This document shows, piece after piece, positions 23,030 through 35,594 of a stretch of DNA of 64,000 nucleotides. Every line of letters starts with the position of its first letter. The first letter of the stretch is position 1. The position numbers and the translations under genes were made by a program. Source of the DNA: Copromyces sp. CBS 386.78 (lineage: Eukaryota > Ascomycota > Sordariomycetes > Sordariales > Sordariaceae). The stretch spans positions 217,261 through 281,260 of the forward strand of contig MU839137.1 of assembly GCA_030685235.1 (NCBI GenBank), in the 5' to 3' direction. The notes beneath the pieces were generated by a model, which was not told the DNA's origin, ran no database searches, and saw only the letters and a list, made by a program, of their open reading frames with translations.

Positions 23030-25445
23030 TCACTCACCACCCGGCATCACGACCCCCGTCTCCAAAAACAGCACGCACTCCGCATGCCTGCCCACCCTCC
23101 TCATCCCCTCCGTCATCGGCATGAACCCCTTAACACTCATCCTCTGTATCGCCAGATCCAGCGGCGTCTGTCCCCTGCGATTCATCACTCTTCCCAGATC
23201 GGGGTTCTGCTGGCACAGCTCCACCACGGCACTGAGCAAGCCCAGCTCGGCAGCGTGGTGCAAAGCGTTGTTGCCGTCTATATCAACGAGCTCAGGGCGC
23301 GCCCCATGTGCAAGCAGCAGGTGGAGACATTCTATTAGCATGTTGTTGGGGTAAGGGTAGTGGGAGTAGTTGCCCCAGGCGAACTGCCGGAGGAGGGTCA
23401 TGAGGGGTGTGTGGAAGTGCGGGACGTCGCGGTTGTTGGGGTCTTCGGGGACGTCGCCGGTGAGGGCGAGGGCGAGGACTTGGGGGAAGGAGAGGCTGGT
23501 TGTTGTGGTGCTGATGGTTGAGCTGGCCGTGGGGGATCTTTGGTGGTGTTGGTGCGGGTTGACGGCCAATATGGCGGTTGGTTCGACTCCGACGTCGAGG
23601 TCAAGGTCGAGGAAGCTGGTGTCGCTGAGCGGTGGCGGTGGGGTGGAGAAGGGTGGAGGGTTGGAAGAGGGGGGAGTGTAGTAACAGAGGTTTTCGGAAG
23701 TGGGTGGACACATGTTGCGTCCTACATTGAAGGAGGCGACGATCTGGTGTAGGTTATTACGCCCCTGAGGGTCGACAGGGACGTGGGCGAAGAGCGAGGG
23801 CGGTTTGATCCAGACGGTCCGGTAGGCGGTACCGTAGCGGGCGAGGAAGTAGTCGCAGTAGGCTGAGGCGGCTTCGAGTTGGGAGGGGTCGGGGATGAGG
23901 CTGTTGCCTTCGATGATGTTCAGACGAGCCCGGATGGCTTGGATCAGGGGTGGTTGAGGAGTGTGATGAGGGTTGAGGCTGGGGCTGGAGGGATATCGTA
24001 GGAGAAAGAGGCGAGTGGCTTCGGGGAGGTAGGAGAAGATGGCTTCTAGGGCTTCGATGGTGAAGTCGGGGCGGGTGAGAAGCCGCTCGATAAATGTCAC
24101 GCCGGAAGAGTCCAGTTGACAGAAGTTGAACTCGCGGCCAACGAGATATTTCGTGAAGTGGGCGAGCTCGTTGATGTCGAGTGATCTAGGGTTGAGCACG
24201 TGAAGGAAGAGTTCGTTCAAGTGGTTAGGCGTGTTGAGGGTTATGGTAGTCGATCTCACCATAATCTGGAAGAGGACAGGCCCGGGAGCTATCCATCGGG
24301 CAGCGACGTGGAGGGCTGTATTTCCAAGTCCATCCTGGTCGTTAACCTCCTCGTCGGCGCAGACGAAGGTATCGGCCGACCGGTTGCCAAAACAGACGGC
24401 ACTGATACGCTTGTGGATGCACCACGCCTTTTTGCTGCAACAGTGCTTGAGAAGCTCTTGGTTTGCTTGGCTATCGGCGTTCTGCACATACTTGTCGCTA
24501 TAGTGTATCGGGTGTTCAGGAGACATGGCCTTGCCCTCTGGCATCGCTGACTTCTTTTTCCCTCGCCCTTCGTATAGCGTGGCTGATGAGTTCGACCTGG
24601 AGAGGAACGAACGCTGGTTCCAATGGGGAGAAGAACAAGAAGAGGCGTTACTGCTTGAGCATATGGACAGCCCGCTCAAAAGACTGACAACATCAGCCAG
24701 GAACGACGAAGTGCGTCCTGGAAGCTTAACCCGCAGACTTTCCACTCGACTGCATCGCCTTTCCTTGATGGTCTTGGAGTTGTGCTTGAATATTCTCCCT
24801 GTTGAAGCTGCTACCTCAGGGGCGGGCATCTCGGCTTCGGGCGAGTCGAAGCTTGTTGCTGTGGAGGAACCCGCAGGTATCGAGCTCAGGTCGCTTGCAC
24901 TGGCCTGTTGCAACCCCAAATGGTGCGATATACTGAGCCGGGTCATCTCTCGACCCAAAGTCTTCGTCGGACAGTTGGAAACAGGAGACTGCTGTCGCCA
25001 ATTGGACGGATTCTTGGCCAAAAGAATGGCACAGTCAATCTCACCCCCCTTTGGTGGATCGGAAGCCGGACGTCCATCCCTTAAAGACCTCAAATAGGCC
25101 AATCGCCTTTCCATCGACGCTCGGTTCTTGGGCCTCCTCTGGCGGTAGGACTTTGATAGAAGCTCGTTGAGAAGACATTGTGTATGTCGAGGTCTGTATG
25201 TTGAAGTTAGCACTGATGGTCAGAGACAAGAGAAGGGCGGATGTGTCCTACTTTGGTTGAAAGGATCCCTCGGCAAGGAGGTCAAGGATCTCCTTCAACG
25301 ACAGGCCGGACTCGGGAGTGCATAGATACAGACGGAGAAGTCTCCTCTTCCGTGATGGCGTCCAGTCTATCGCCGGCCGTCCCCTCCTCCGGACTTGAGA
25401 CTCGCCCGTCGGTTTTGCGATCTTTCCATCTTTCGTTCTAGGCAT
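23030..25445 (-). CDS. Clr5-like N-terminal domain plus ankyrin-repeat protein
   Basis: Two exons, 25445-25252 and 25193-23030, joined across a 58 nt intron (donor GTAGGA, branch GCTAAC, acceptor ACATACAG), give 785 aa. Residues about 25-105 hold Trp-x-Pro-Ser-Arg-Lys...Leu-Tyr...Ser-Leu-Lys-Glu-Ile...Tyr-Arg-x-x-Arg-Pro-Lys-Asn, which resembles the fungal Clr5 domain; the intron falls inside it, supporting the splice. A disordered Ser-rich stretch follows. Ankyrin-type repeats are visible at about 350-380 (GNTALHVAARW) and about 700-775 (GNNALHHAAELG, then RGQTPLDLAIQ), with weaker ones between. Ankyrin repeats bind proteins; Clr5-type domains are found on large families of fungal ankyrin and TPR proteins of mostly unknown function. 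No enzyme domain is visible. The start at 25445 is the first ATG of the exon that splices correctly. Confidence 0.8.
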
Positions 25446-26626
25446 GGTGGCTGTTTCTGTTTGGCTTGACTTACGGACGTAAGATCAGCAAACAACAAAA
25501 GGAGTAGAAGCCTCGGGAGGGAAGGGCCAGAGCGGGACATGATATACACATGCGCAACCATCCGCGAGAGCCATCCGACCCGGAAGAGACTAAGCCTTCT
25601 CCGGAGGCTCATGTCAAGCCATGGTTTGAAACAGACCGTTATTTCCTGGGGGTGGGAGAGTTGTAATCCAAAGTCTCCGGTCGCCGCCGATCTTTGGTAA
25701 CTGTTCGAGAAGGACGTCATGATGCCGGTACGCCGTGTGCCGGTATTGAAGGGAGACGAGCCTCGACGTTGGATGATCTCCCCACAAACTGAACATGTTA
25801 GGCCCCGGCTCGTGAGCCAAGCCGTGCAAATCAATGCAGGATACCCTGGGATACGATCAGATGGGAGTGAACTTGGTGCCATTTTCGGACCGTTGCGGTG
25901 TCAAACATAGTCGGCTTGCCCTTGGAGCCAAGCTGCAGCCAGTCGCCTCAATCGGGAAGAGCTGTCTGGGATATCTCACCAGGATGGTGTAGATTGCACG
26001 CTTGCGCACACTCCTCGCCGTCTCTTCTTGGTAAAGTCTCTCCACGTGGGGTGGTGTTTGCTTGTTCATCTGCGACAGACGGAGCCCCTGAGAACTGCCA
26101 ACAATGCCGCCATTCGACGTCAAAGGGGGCGCCACCTTTTGGCCCATGGAAGCAATGGAAGCAATGGACCGGGAGATCCATCGGGCAATCTGATCCTTTT
26201 GATCCTCAAGTTCTGAGATTTGGGGATGTCGATATGCATTTATGCTCGGCTTACCCGTCCCTTGGATACCGTTAGGTTTCGGATACGACGTTTCAAATGC
26301 TCCTTCGACAATCACGTTCCTGAAGGGGGCGATGCTTGGACCCTTGAACACGAAAGCGAGGTGTCGTCATCCGTCCGCAAGGGGAAGCCAACGGCCGATA
26401 GAGGCTCTTGGGATTCCCGTCGTCGTGGTCAGCATCACGGGCACACGTCACACACCCGCCCGTCATGACAGATACTTTTCGGACTTTTAGCGAATGATCA
26501 GTGATCGAATGAGTGATCAATGAAGGTCTCCGTGTGCCCGAGGAATGAGTGGTTGTTTCAAGTGGAGAAGAAGTCTTCTAGAAGGAATCCTTCCCGTGGC
26601 CTCGGGACGATCCAGGGTTTGTCGCC
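25446..26626. other. Intergenic region upstream of the ankyrin gene
   Basis: GC-normal promoter-side DNA. Minus-strand ORFs of 171 codons (25367-25882) and 164 codons (25857-26351) are present but have no domain, and the first overlaps exon 1 of the ankyrin gene. The region ends at the target site of the gypsy insertion. Confidence 0.45.
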
Positions 26627-26631
26627 GGAAC
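26627..26631. repeat. Target-site duplication (left), GGAAC
   Basis: Five bases directly before the left LTR, repeated exactly at 34902-34906 after the right LTR. Ty3/gypsy integrases typically make 4-6 bp duplications. Confidence 0.9.
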
Positions 26632-26798
26632 TGTTAGCGCTTACGTAAGCATGCACATGCAAGGCAGGTGCACATGTACTGCCATGCCCTATATATGTAG
26701 CCAGTACATTAAGCACTCTACATATTATATTAGATCATTACAGAATATATTACGCAGATTACATACGCATTACATTACTTATACCTCACGGTATAATA
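26632..26798 (+). repeat. 5' LTR of the gypsy element
   Basis: 167 bp, starts TGTTAGCGCTTACGTAAGC and ends with TATAATA (RIP-altered from TAACA). It aligns without gaps to 34735-34901 with about 15 differences, all C/T or G/A. Confidence 0.93.
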
Positions 26799-28199
26799 AT
26801 AATACCCATATAATAATCGAACAAACCTTATCATCCTTATTGTTTCGACGAATTAAGAAGTCTATTTACTTTATTAAAATCGTATTAAACGCATCCCCTA
26901 CTAGCGATCGAATCCGCTTCGGATTTTGTAAAATCTAAATCCAAATCGATTTAAGACACCTAATTTAAATATTATTAAATTGTTAATTCGATCTTTATTC
27001 CTTACTTTAAGAATTAGCTATCCCTTCGATTAATTGCGTCGCCTATTTCAATACCGGTTAATTAAATCCTCCTAGACTTACGACCGTCGATTCGACCTCA
27101 ATCGATTCGACTTTATTAAACCCGTTCAAATTATAATAAATTCGAATAAATTGTACTAGACTTAATATTAATCGGCTCGATTTTAATAAATTAATCAAAT
27201 CTTCCTAAACGCAATATTCATTAGTTCGACTTCGTTAGGCTCGACTCTTAACGTAGATTCCGAATTTAAAATTCTAAGCCTACCCTTATAGAGTAAATTA
27301 AGTAGACCGCCCGTTAACTCCAACGATTTTATTGTATTGGACACCTAAATACTAAGGTTATATAAGATAAGCACTTCGAAATTACTAGATAGATCACCCT
27401 GCGTTTAAAAATCTATATTAGTTACCGCGAAACCCTATATCCTATCGAATAGACCGAATTAAGACGTAATTTTATTAATTTATTTAAGGCTTAGAAAAAT
27501 CGCTATAATTTTATTAAATAAATTTAATATTTAAATTAGATTACCGGAGATTAATTAGCGCCGAACCTACAAATCGAATTTATATTAAATTTAACTTCGG
27601 AACCTTCCGTAGCAGTATAATAACTTCCTAAATTCGGAAATCAACGGCAATTTCCGGCTATATTAAGCGTAATTACCTAATTTTTATAAGCTCTTACTCT
27701 ATTTTCCTAAATATTTATAGCTTTATTACGGGTATTTATTCAATTAAATCGGATTCTAATTGCCTCGTAATTAAATTAAACTTTCGTTATAAATTTTATA
27801 AGAAAGTTTAACGCTAATATTATTAATATATTAGACTTTAGCAGTTTCTTATTTATTTTATTAAATTTCGGAAATCCTAAATTCCTTTCGGACTTAATGT
27901 TCTATTTTAACTTTAACGAATCTATTTTAGAATTAACTATCGTCAATACAAATTTTGCTAAATTTAATTTTAAAACCCTTTAAAAATTATAAACCTTTCT
28001 TATTCCCCTATTCCGAATAGTAATAAATCCTTTACTATTTACCCCTCTTCGTTATCCTACCTTTAAACCGATTAATTTTAATTTTTTTTCCTTAACTCTC
28101 CTTTAATAATTATAATTACTATCCCTATTAAAGATTTTAGAAGAATTAAACCCCTTAAAAAATATCCTAGCGTTAATTAATAATAAAGACTTAAATAGA

Positions 28200-29500
28200 T
28201 TAATAATTATTAACCTTAACGAAACTACCGCTATAAAGCTTAAACGAAGTAGAATTGAACTATTATAAATAACATATTTTTATTAAATTCGTAGCCGTCA
28301 ACGAACCGAATTGGAAGCTATACTACTAACGGTAAACAAAATCGCCCAATTAATTAGTTAAGCTATAGCCCAAACCTTAGCGGCCGCTCTTCGCCCCCCT
28401 TTAAATTCATTATTAAACTTAAAAGTAGACGAAGTTAATTTCCTCAATCCCGGGCTAAAGGAAAAAGACGATAATAATAACGGTATAATTTAATAAAGTA
28501 AGATTATAATATTCGTTAATATTTATATTTTTACTAAATAATTTAAATATTTAGCCGCTATACAATTAATATAAATTATTTAAGAAGTTTAGACTACTTA
28601 TTTTTAAGGCTTCGCCTTAATATAGTATTCTACCGAATTAATTAATTTTAAACGAATTAGTTTAGTTATAGGGAATATCGAACTTATTACTTCGATTCTT
28701 ATTAATCGATTTAAACGTATAAATAGCGAAGTACTTTTCAACTTTTAAATTAAGAGGTTGACCTTATTTAACGTCTATATAAGTAGGGATATTAAATCCT
28801 TCGTATAATAAGTCGTTCGTAACGTTAAAGTACTAAGTTTACTTAACTATTTATAATTTATATTCGCTTTTAAAACTATAGATAATTATATCTAATCCGT
28901 CGTTAATAAACTTATAGAATCTATATTCTTAGGAGCCTTTCTTAAATATATTAACGATAAGAAGTCTATTTTAATAGTTAAAGCCAAAGAATTCTAAGGC
29001 TCGTCACCTATTAATAGGCTTTCGTTATTCAACTTGTTAAATTCGATTATAGTATTAATTAACTTCGGCAAATATTATTATTCGCGTCCCAACCCTCCCT
29101 TTCGTTAATAGATTTATTAAAATTCTAATACTAATCCTTATAATTAATATAATAATAATTATAATAATTATGGCCGGAATAATAATCGTTATAATAATAA
29201 TTATCGAAGAAACGGCGGCAATCCGAACTATAATAATAGGAACCGGAATAACCTAACGTTAAAATTTAAATATTAATCTCAGTCGAATCCGAACTAAATT
29301 TAAATTTAAACGTAGGGCTAAGGATATTAAAATTAAAATTATTAGAACTAAATTTACTAAAATAACCAATCGTCTATAAATAACTAAAGTAATTCGGCTA
29401 ATAAATTTAACAATCAACCTAACCAAAATAATAAACCTAATATTTAATAGGTATATATAGCCGAAACCTAAAACTCCAGCCGATAATAAGAAGAATAATA
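28200..29500 (+). pseudogene. Degenerate gag region of the gypsy element
   Basis: Reading through stops, the part at about 28560-29100 gives gag-like text (an ...ILINRFKR... block and an aliphatic FAF...AFL...Y pattern), followed by an Asn-rich low-complexity tract. Homology is weak; position upstream of the polymerase supports the call. No intact zinc knuckle can be seen. Confidence 0.45.
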
Positions 29501-31559
29501 AAATTAACAATAGAATTAATAAAACTACTAATCGACGGTTAATTAGAATTTAGAGAGCTATAATAACGATAAATATAGTCTAACCTTCGAATAAACTTAC
29601 GATTAATTAAACTAAAGCGCGAATTAGAATAATAATTATAACGGCCTTAAATAACCTAATGGACCGCTTAATTATATTACCTAAATAGGAGTTTAATAAT
29701 TGTCAACTAAAACCTATTAATACCGGTATTATTACGCTAAGTTCCCGACTTTAAATAAACTTTAAAAATACTTGGAGAAGGATTATTAAATCGAAAGACT
29801 ATATAAATAAGCCGCTTTAATTATTATAATCGAATTAACGTTATTAATCCCCGAACTAAATTTCAACCCCTGTATAATTACTAATTGCGCTATCAAGTCT
29901 GTTTCGGCTCTGGATATTCCTAACTTCGAAATTATTAATATTAAAATTACTAAATTGGAAGCCGATTATTGTATAATTATTAATTACGTTAACGAACCTT
30001 CTTTCAAATTAATTATTATTAACAACTTTAATCCTAATACTCCTATTAATTGCTCGCCTAACTTTTCGTTTAATTTTCTTACCGTTGATTTTATTACTTT
30101 TAATTCGGAAGTCGATCTAATTATTAAATCGTATATAATTATTAATTGCCCGTTCGAAACTTCTAATTCCGAATTAAATTTATTAAATTATAAGAAAGTT
30201 ATAATTACTATTATTAAATAAATAATTAATTTAAAAATATTGTATAGTAACGGACAAATTAAATTATTAAATTTAATAAATTAAAGTTGTAAACCCTCCC
30301 CGAGAAATCTATATTATTAATTTACAATCGAGGAAATCCTAGAATCTAAAATAGAATTTAAAATATAAGTGATAAAAATAGGTAGAAAGCTAGCCTTAAT
30401 AGCGAATCCGCCCTTACCTTTCTAAAAACTATTAAAGATTATTTATTCTAACGTTGATTCTAAGCCGGATATTAGAATTAGCTAAGGCTTCAAAACTTAT
30501 TCCTACTTTAAAGTTCGTATTATAACCAATTTAATATTATAATACGAAGAGGAAATTTATTTCGATATAAGTTGTACTAAATTATTAGCCGATAAAATTT
30601 AGATTATATAATACTATCCTAAAGTTTAAATTCGATGTAAAGCTTTAATTATATTAATTCGAGGGATCGGTAATGATTAATACGTTTTAAATAAATATAT
30701 AATCTTCAACTTCTTTTTTAAAGGAGGTATACTATAAGGCGAAGAAGCCGTTGCTTACTTCCGCTGCGAAATTGGACTTATTAACGGACTTAAAGTATAC
30801 CTTTTACTAGGAATGGATATTTTAGGACTAGAAAGTTTCGTCCTTAATCTTAGAAAGTTAGCCGCTATAGTTAGATCTTATAAAATCGCTATCCTAATAA
30901 TTGTCCTACTTAGAAGTAAACGCTATAACGCTAGAATTATTATTATATAATATATTATCGTTTAATTTAAATTTTTCGCTTAAATTCTAATTAAGTATAG
31001 TATTTTAATAATTAATAGTTAAAATCTTCTATTCGAACTATTACCGTTTAATAAGGTAACGTTATTCACTATATTTACTAATATAGGTATAAACTATATT
31101 GTCGTAACGAATCTATTTGACAAACTAATTATAGTCGCTAATAACTAGACTATTAGCCGCCTTCAATTAACTAATAATATATTTTCTCTAACTTAAATTT
31201 TAAAGGAATAAATAATTAACGCTATTTATTTAGCGGCTAATTAATTTTATAATGAATATTACGTTGTTAACGATCCGTATTTAGTATAAGATTAAATTAC
31301 CGTTAAATACTATACCGGCGTACGCGTTTATAAGGATTGGGATAATCTAGAAAAGTATTAACGAATTTTTAATTTACTAGATGAATTCGCAAACGTCTTC
31401 GAAAATAAAGGCTTCGTTTTAATTTCTGAAGATTAATGGCTTTATATCTCGTTGAAATTAGGATGGGAAAAGGAGATCCTGTAGAAGTATAGGATATATT
31501 CTATTTGACCTTGTAAATATAAAATTATTTAAAAGTTTTTCAAGAAATTTATTAAATAA

Positions 31560-34400
31560 GGTAAGATTTATAAGACCAAAAATTAAATTTCCTTTTTATT
31601 CTTAATCTTCGTTATATAGAAGGATACGTCCGATGGGATAAAGAAAGGACGGATAGTCGTTAATATTCGTAAGCTCAATAAAATTATCTTATTCGATTCG
31701 TATTTAATAACTTCTTAAAACGAAATACTATCGGCTATTAGCGATAAAATTTCTATTTCTATTTATAATGCTATTAATTTCTACTACTAATAGCGAGTCC
31801 ACCCCAATTCGGACTAGGCATTTACAATTATAACGCTTAAAAGGTAATTTTCCTTTAAATATTTAATTATAGGATATAAAGGGAGTAATGCCTTCGTTCA
31901 ACGGTAAATAAATATTATTCTACAAGATATTTTAACCGCTAGAAGTTATTATAATAATATTATCGTCGCTTTATTTACTATTAATAATTATTTTGCCGAT
32001 TTGAGGCGCTTTTTTAAAGCCCTTAAAATTGTTAATATTAATTTAAGTCCTTCGAAATCCTTTATTAAATTTCCTAATACCGTAATACTAGGCTGAAAAA
32101 TTAATTTATTTAATTTGACTATAATGCTAGAAAATTTTAACGCTATTAAACGCTTATAATTTCTCTTAATATTAAAAAATTTAGAATACTTCTTCGGATT
32201 TATCGGCTACTTACGAAATAATATGCCCTAGTTTTTAATTATCGTTTCCCTGCTCTAAGAACGGAAAATTCGATTAATATAAATTTACGAAGCTAAGGAT
32301 CTAAAGAAACGATCGAAATACGTACGAAAAGTTTAAATAAATATAATTATTGTTAACGAACCTATTATAACTAAAAAAACAATTTTTAATATAATTAAGG
32401 AAGAATTGTTAAAGTAAATTATATTAATGTATTTCAATGTTAATAGGCAATTATTCTTCGATTTTAATATATTTAAATACGGAATTGGTATATAAATTTA
32501 CTATATTAATAAGTAGACTATATTAAAACTATTAGATTCGAAGGGAATTATTATTGTGTATCCGCCGTATATAATAATCTAACCCGTCGCCTTCTTAAAT
32601 CGGACTTTATCTAAAGCCGAATATAAATATTAGCTAATAAAAATAGAAATCCTAAGTTACGTTTGGATAATAAAGAAAATTCGTTAATAGTTGCAAACTA
32701 TTAAGAAAACCCTAATCGTATTTACGGATTATTAAGCTATCCTCGGTCTTTAACGTTAATTTAATATTGCTAATATTATTGCGGCTAATGCCGATAATAA
32801 GAAACTTATTAAAGTATTAAAATATATTAGCCGATACGAATTATAAGTAATGTATAAGCTTAGTAAATACTATATTGTACTAAATACGTTATTTCGATTT
32901 TTAGTTAATCCGGGCCCGGACGATAATTTAAAAGCCTTGGGAGGTCTTGAAGTCTTTCCCGATGATTGAAACGAATATTAAACGTTCCTTATAATTAATT
33001 AATTATATTAGGAAATTTATTTTAATGTATTATTAATAATACGTTTAATATTAATTAGAGATACCAAAGACTTATAATTAGGATAATTATTGGTAAAGGG
33101 ATATACTTTAATATAGATAGCGCTAAATTTTTATTAAAGGATTATTAATAGATATAATGAAGATTTAAAATTAGTTTAAATTAAGTAGCTAATTTTCGAT
33201 AACGAACGATTAAGAATATGTAATTAAGTATAGTTATTATTTACTTTTAAAAATGGTTTACTCTAGCGGATTGCCGAAGGAAGCTAAAATCGTTTGTATA
33301 TCCTACGCGCCTACGTTAAAGAAATCTTTAATTCGATTTATTTCGGCAACTATAACGGTTATACGAAATTCAACGAGTTTTTATTACCTTATTTCATTAT
33401 TAAAAGTAATAATTTACTATATCGATACCTAGCCAGTTGTCCGGAATGCTGTATTTTTGAAACTAAGCGTTACAAAGCCTACGGAAGTTTATAACTGATC
33501 TTTGGACTCCCGTACCCGTTTTATACCCTTATAATCAATTTTATTGTAGGATTACTTATATTAAGCAAAGGATTTAACGTAGTTATATCGATAACTTATA
33601 AATTTAATAAAGTAATAAATATAATACTAGGCAAATTGATTTAGATTATAAAATAATAAATTATAGTCTTTTTTAATACCCTATTCGTAATTAACTAGGG
33701 ATTACCCAAAATTATTATTAGTAATAGAAATTTAAAATTTCTATCCGCCTTCTAGAAAACCCTATTTAAACGCTTAGGGACGAAATTACTATATAGTATA
33801 ACCTATTATTTATAAACTAACGGACAAAACGAACGTATAAACTTCGTTATTAAATTAATGTTTAAATATTATATTAACGTATTAAAAGACCCAAGTTTAT
33901 AGCTAACGGCAATCCCAGCTTTAATTTTCGGAATTAATAATACGAAAGTAATAACTATTAGTATAATATTAAACGAGGCTATTATAAGGTTTATACTTAA
34001 TATTATAGTCGATATTATATTAGGATAAGCTGATTATAAGGATAATCGATAATTCTAAGGCTTACTTTTACTTATCGCTAAGATCGCTATTGACGATATA
34101 ATTGCGATTTTAGCTATATTAATAAAGGTATACTTTAATCGAGGCCGTTTTCCTAAATTTTTCGAAGTTAATAATAGAATTATATTCAAACTTTACCAAG
34201 GATATTTAGTATTTAAGGCGGCTATATTAGGTAGGAAATTTAGATAATAATTCGTCGGCTTATTCAAGGTCTTAGAATATATCGGCTAATTAACGTACTG
34301 TTTAAATTTGCTAAAAGATTGGAAAATCTACCCCGTTATTAATATTGATTATTTAGAACCTACCCCGCCTATAAATATCTTTAGAAGATAATTCCCAAGG
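31560..34400 (+). pseudogene. Degenerate pol of the gypsy element: reverse transcriptase, RNase H, integrase
   Basis: Conceptual translation shows KGRIVVNIRKLNKI near 31650 and FFGFIGYLRN near 32190, both hallmark blocks of gypsy reverse transcriptase. The YxDD box has been replaced by hydrophobic residues at about 31960. Integrase follows: FIVGLL..SKGFNVVISITYKF at 33540-33620 (in two pieces), GLPKIIISNRNLKFL near 33700 and TNGQNERIN near 33820, where intact relatives carry the catalytic Asp and the TDGQSERTN-type motif. Catalytic Asp residues read as Asn, the change RIP causes. A C-terminal extension reaches about 34380. Confidence 0.85.
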
Positions 34401-34734
34401 ATTAACGAACTTATATACTTAATAGATTACCCGTATAATATTATTAGTTATAATTAATAAAAGAAAAAATATTTATTAGGATTTGAAGGATTTGGACTAG
34501 AATACTACGAATAGAAGAAAGGCGAAGACGTTAATGCAAAAGCCGTTAAAAAATACGAGAGCAGATTATAATGGGATAGATTCGTATTAAACTAAATGGC
34601 GTATACGATTATAGAGTATTGGTAGGAGATTTGACGAATTTACGATTAGGATATATATGCTTAGTTAGATTTGATTTTTAGACTTGTTAGTCTTAACGAC
34701 GGGAACGTCGCTTTTTTCGTTTTTTAGGGGGCAT

Positions 34735-34901
34735 TATTAGCGCTTACGTAAGCATGCACATACAAGGCAGGTGCACATATACTGCCATGCCCTGTATATG
34801 TAGCCAGTGTATTAAGCACTCTACGCATTATATTAGATCATCACAGAATATATTACGTAGATTGCACACGCATTGCATTACTTATACCTCACGGCATAAC
34901 A
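34735..34901 (+). repeat. 3' LTR of the gypsy element
   Basis: 167 bp, ends CGGCATAACA, preceded by a polypurine tract. This copy keeps more cytosines and guanines than the 5' LTR at its 3' end. Confidence 0.93.
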
Positions 34902-34906
34902 GGAAC
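34902..34906. repeat. Target-site duplication (right), GGAAC
   Basis: Exact copy of 26627-26631. Confidence 0.9.
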
Positions 34907-35594
34907 CTAACGGGAACCTCAACAGCTGGACGGGTCTATACAACGCTAGGTTCTCCGTTTTCTGTTGTTGTTCTGCTGAAGTGGATGCCCTTTCTGCATT
35001 GTTAACGTTAACTCCGAAGAGACTAAACAACCGCCAACAACACTGTCTTCCAAAACGCCATGCCCATATTCCGAGAACCAAACAGAAGCTGCGCCATTCT
35101 GGCTTCTATCTTTGGGTTTAATGCACCTGGCTGAGGCTGGAACGGCTGAACAAGATGGCTTGGTGGCGGACGAGGTGTTTCTTGCGATATTTGAACTCCG
35201 TCACAGTGCTGAGTAGTGCAGTACGCATATGGTCAAAGCTTTCGCTAACCAGGAAGCCCCTCTTGCTACCCCATCCGATGGGTCCCCATCCCGCCCTTGC
35301 GATGACGAGCTGAGGAGCCTTTTGTCAATAATGGACCCGGCCCCACACCGATATCGAACTGGCATTCGACCACGGCGAGAAGAGTGGATGTGTCCCAAGG
35401 GCGCTCTAGGCTACCACCATGCTTCCTCATGGCGACATGATTCCACTTTCTTCTTCGGGTCGATGTTGCGATAACACCATCTCCTGTGAATGGGTTCATA
35501 TAAATAGGTTGATAGAACATTCTGAATCAGAGTTCTGATTCTCACAAACTGTGCATCCATCCCAGACGGTCCATCAGTAATCAACACCATCATA
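34907..35594. other. Upstream region of the PLP-enzyme gene
   Basis: About 690 bp of GC-normal sequence between the gypsy element and the start codon. No coding ORF is supported. It must contain whatever promoter the PLP-enzyme gene retains, unless that was displaced by the insertion. Confidence 0.5.

Larger units (their letters stand above)
26632..34901 (+). mobile_element. Complete but RIP-inactivated Ty3/gypsy LTR retrotransposon (8.27 kb)
   Basis: Two 167 bp LTRs (26632-26798 and 34735-34901) in direct orientation, TGTTA...TAACA termini and a 5 bp GGAAC duplication define the element to the base. Inside, read through stops, are a gag-like region (about 28560-29100), reverse transcriptase (31600-32230) and integrase (33480-34030). 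Reverse transcriptase before integrase is the gypsy order. A purine-rich polypurine tract (AGGGGG) ends four bases before the right LTR. Every observed difference between the LTRs is a transition, and stop codons saturate all frames, so the element is dead. It inserted between the ankyrin gene promoter and the PLP-enzyme gene. Confidence 0.95.

Noticed and set aside
25857..26351. 164-codon minus-strand ORF upstream of the ankyrin gene
   Set aside because: Composition is not clearly non-coding, but there is no domain, no conserved motif and no splice support, so I could not call a gene.
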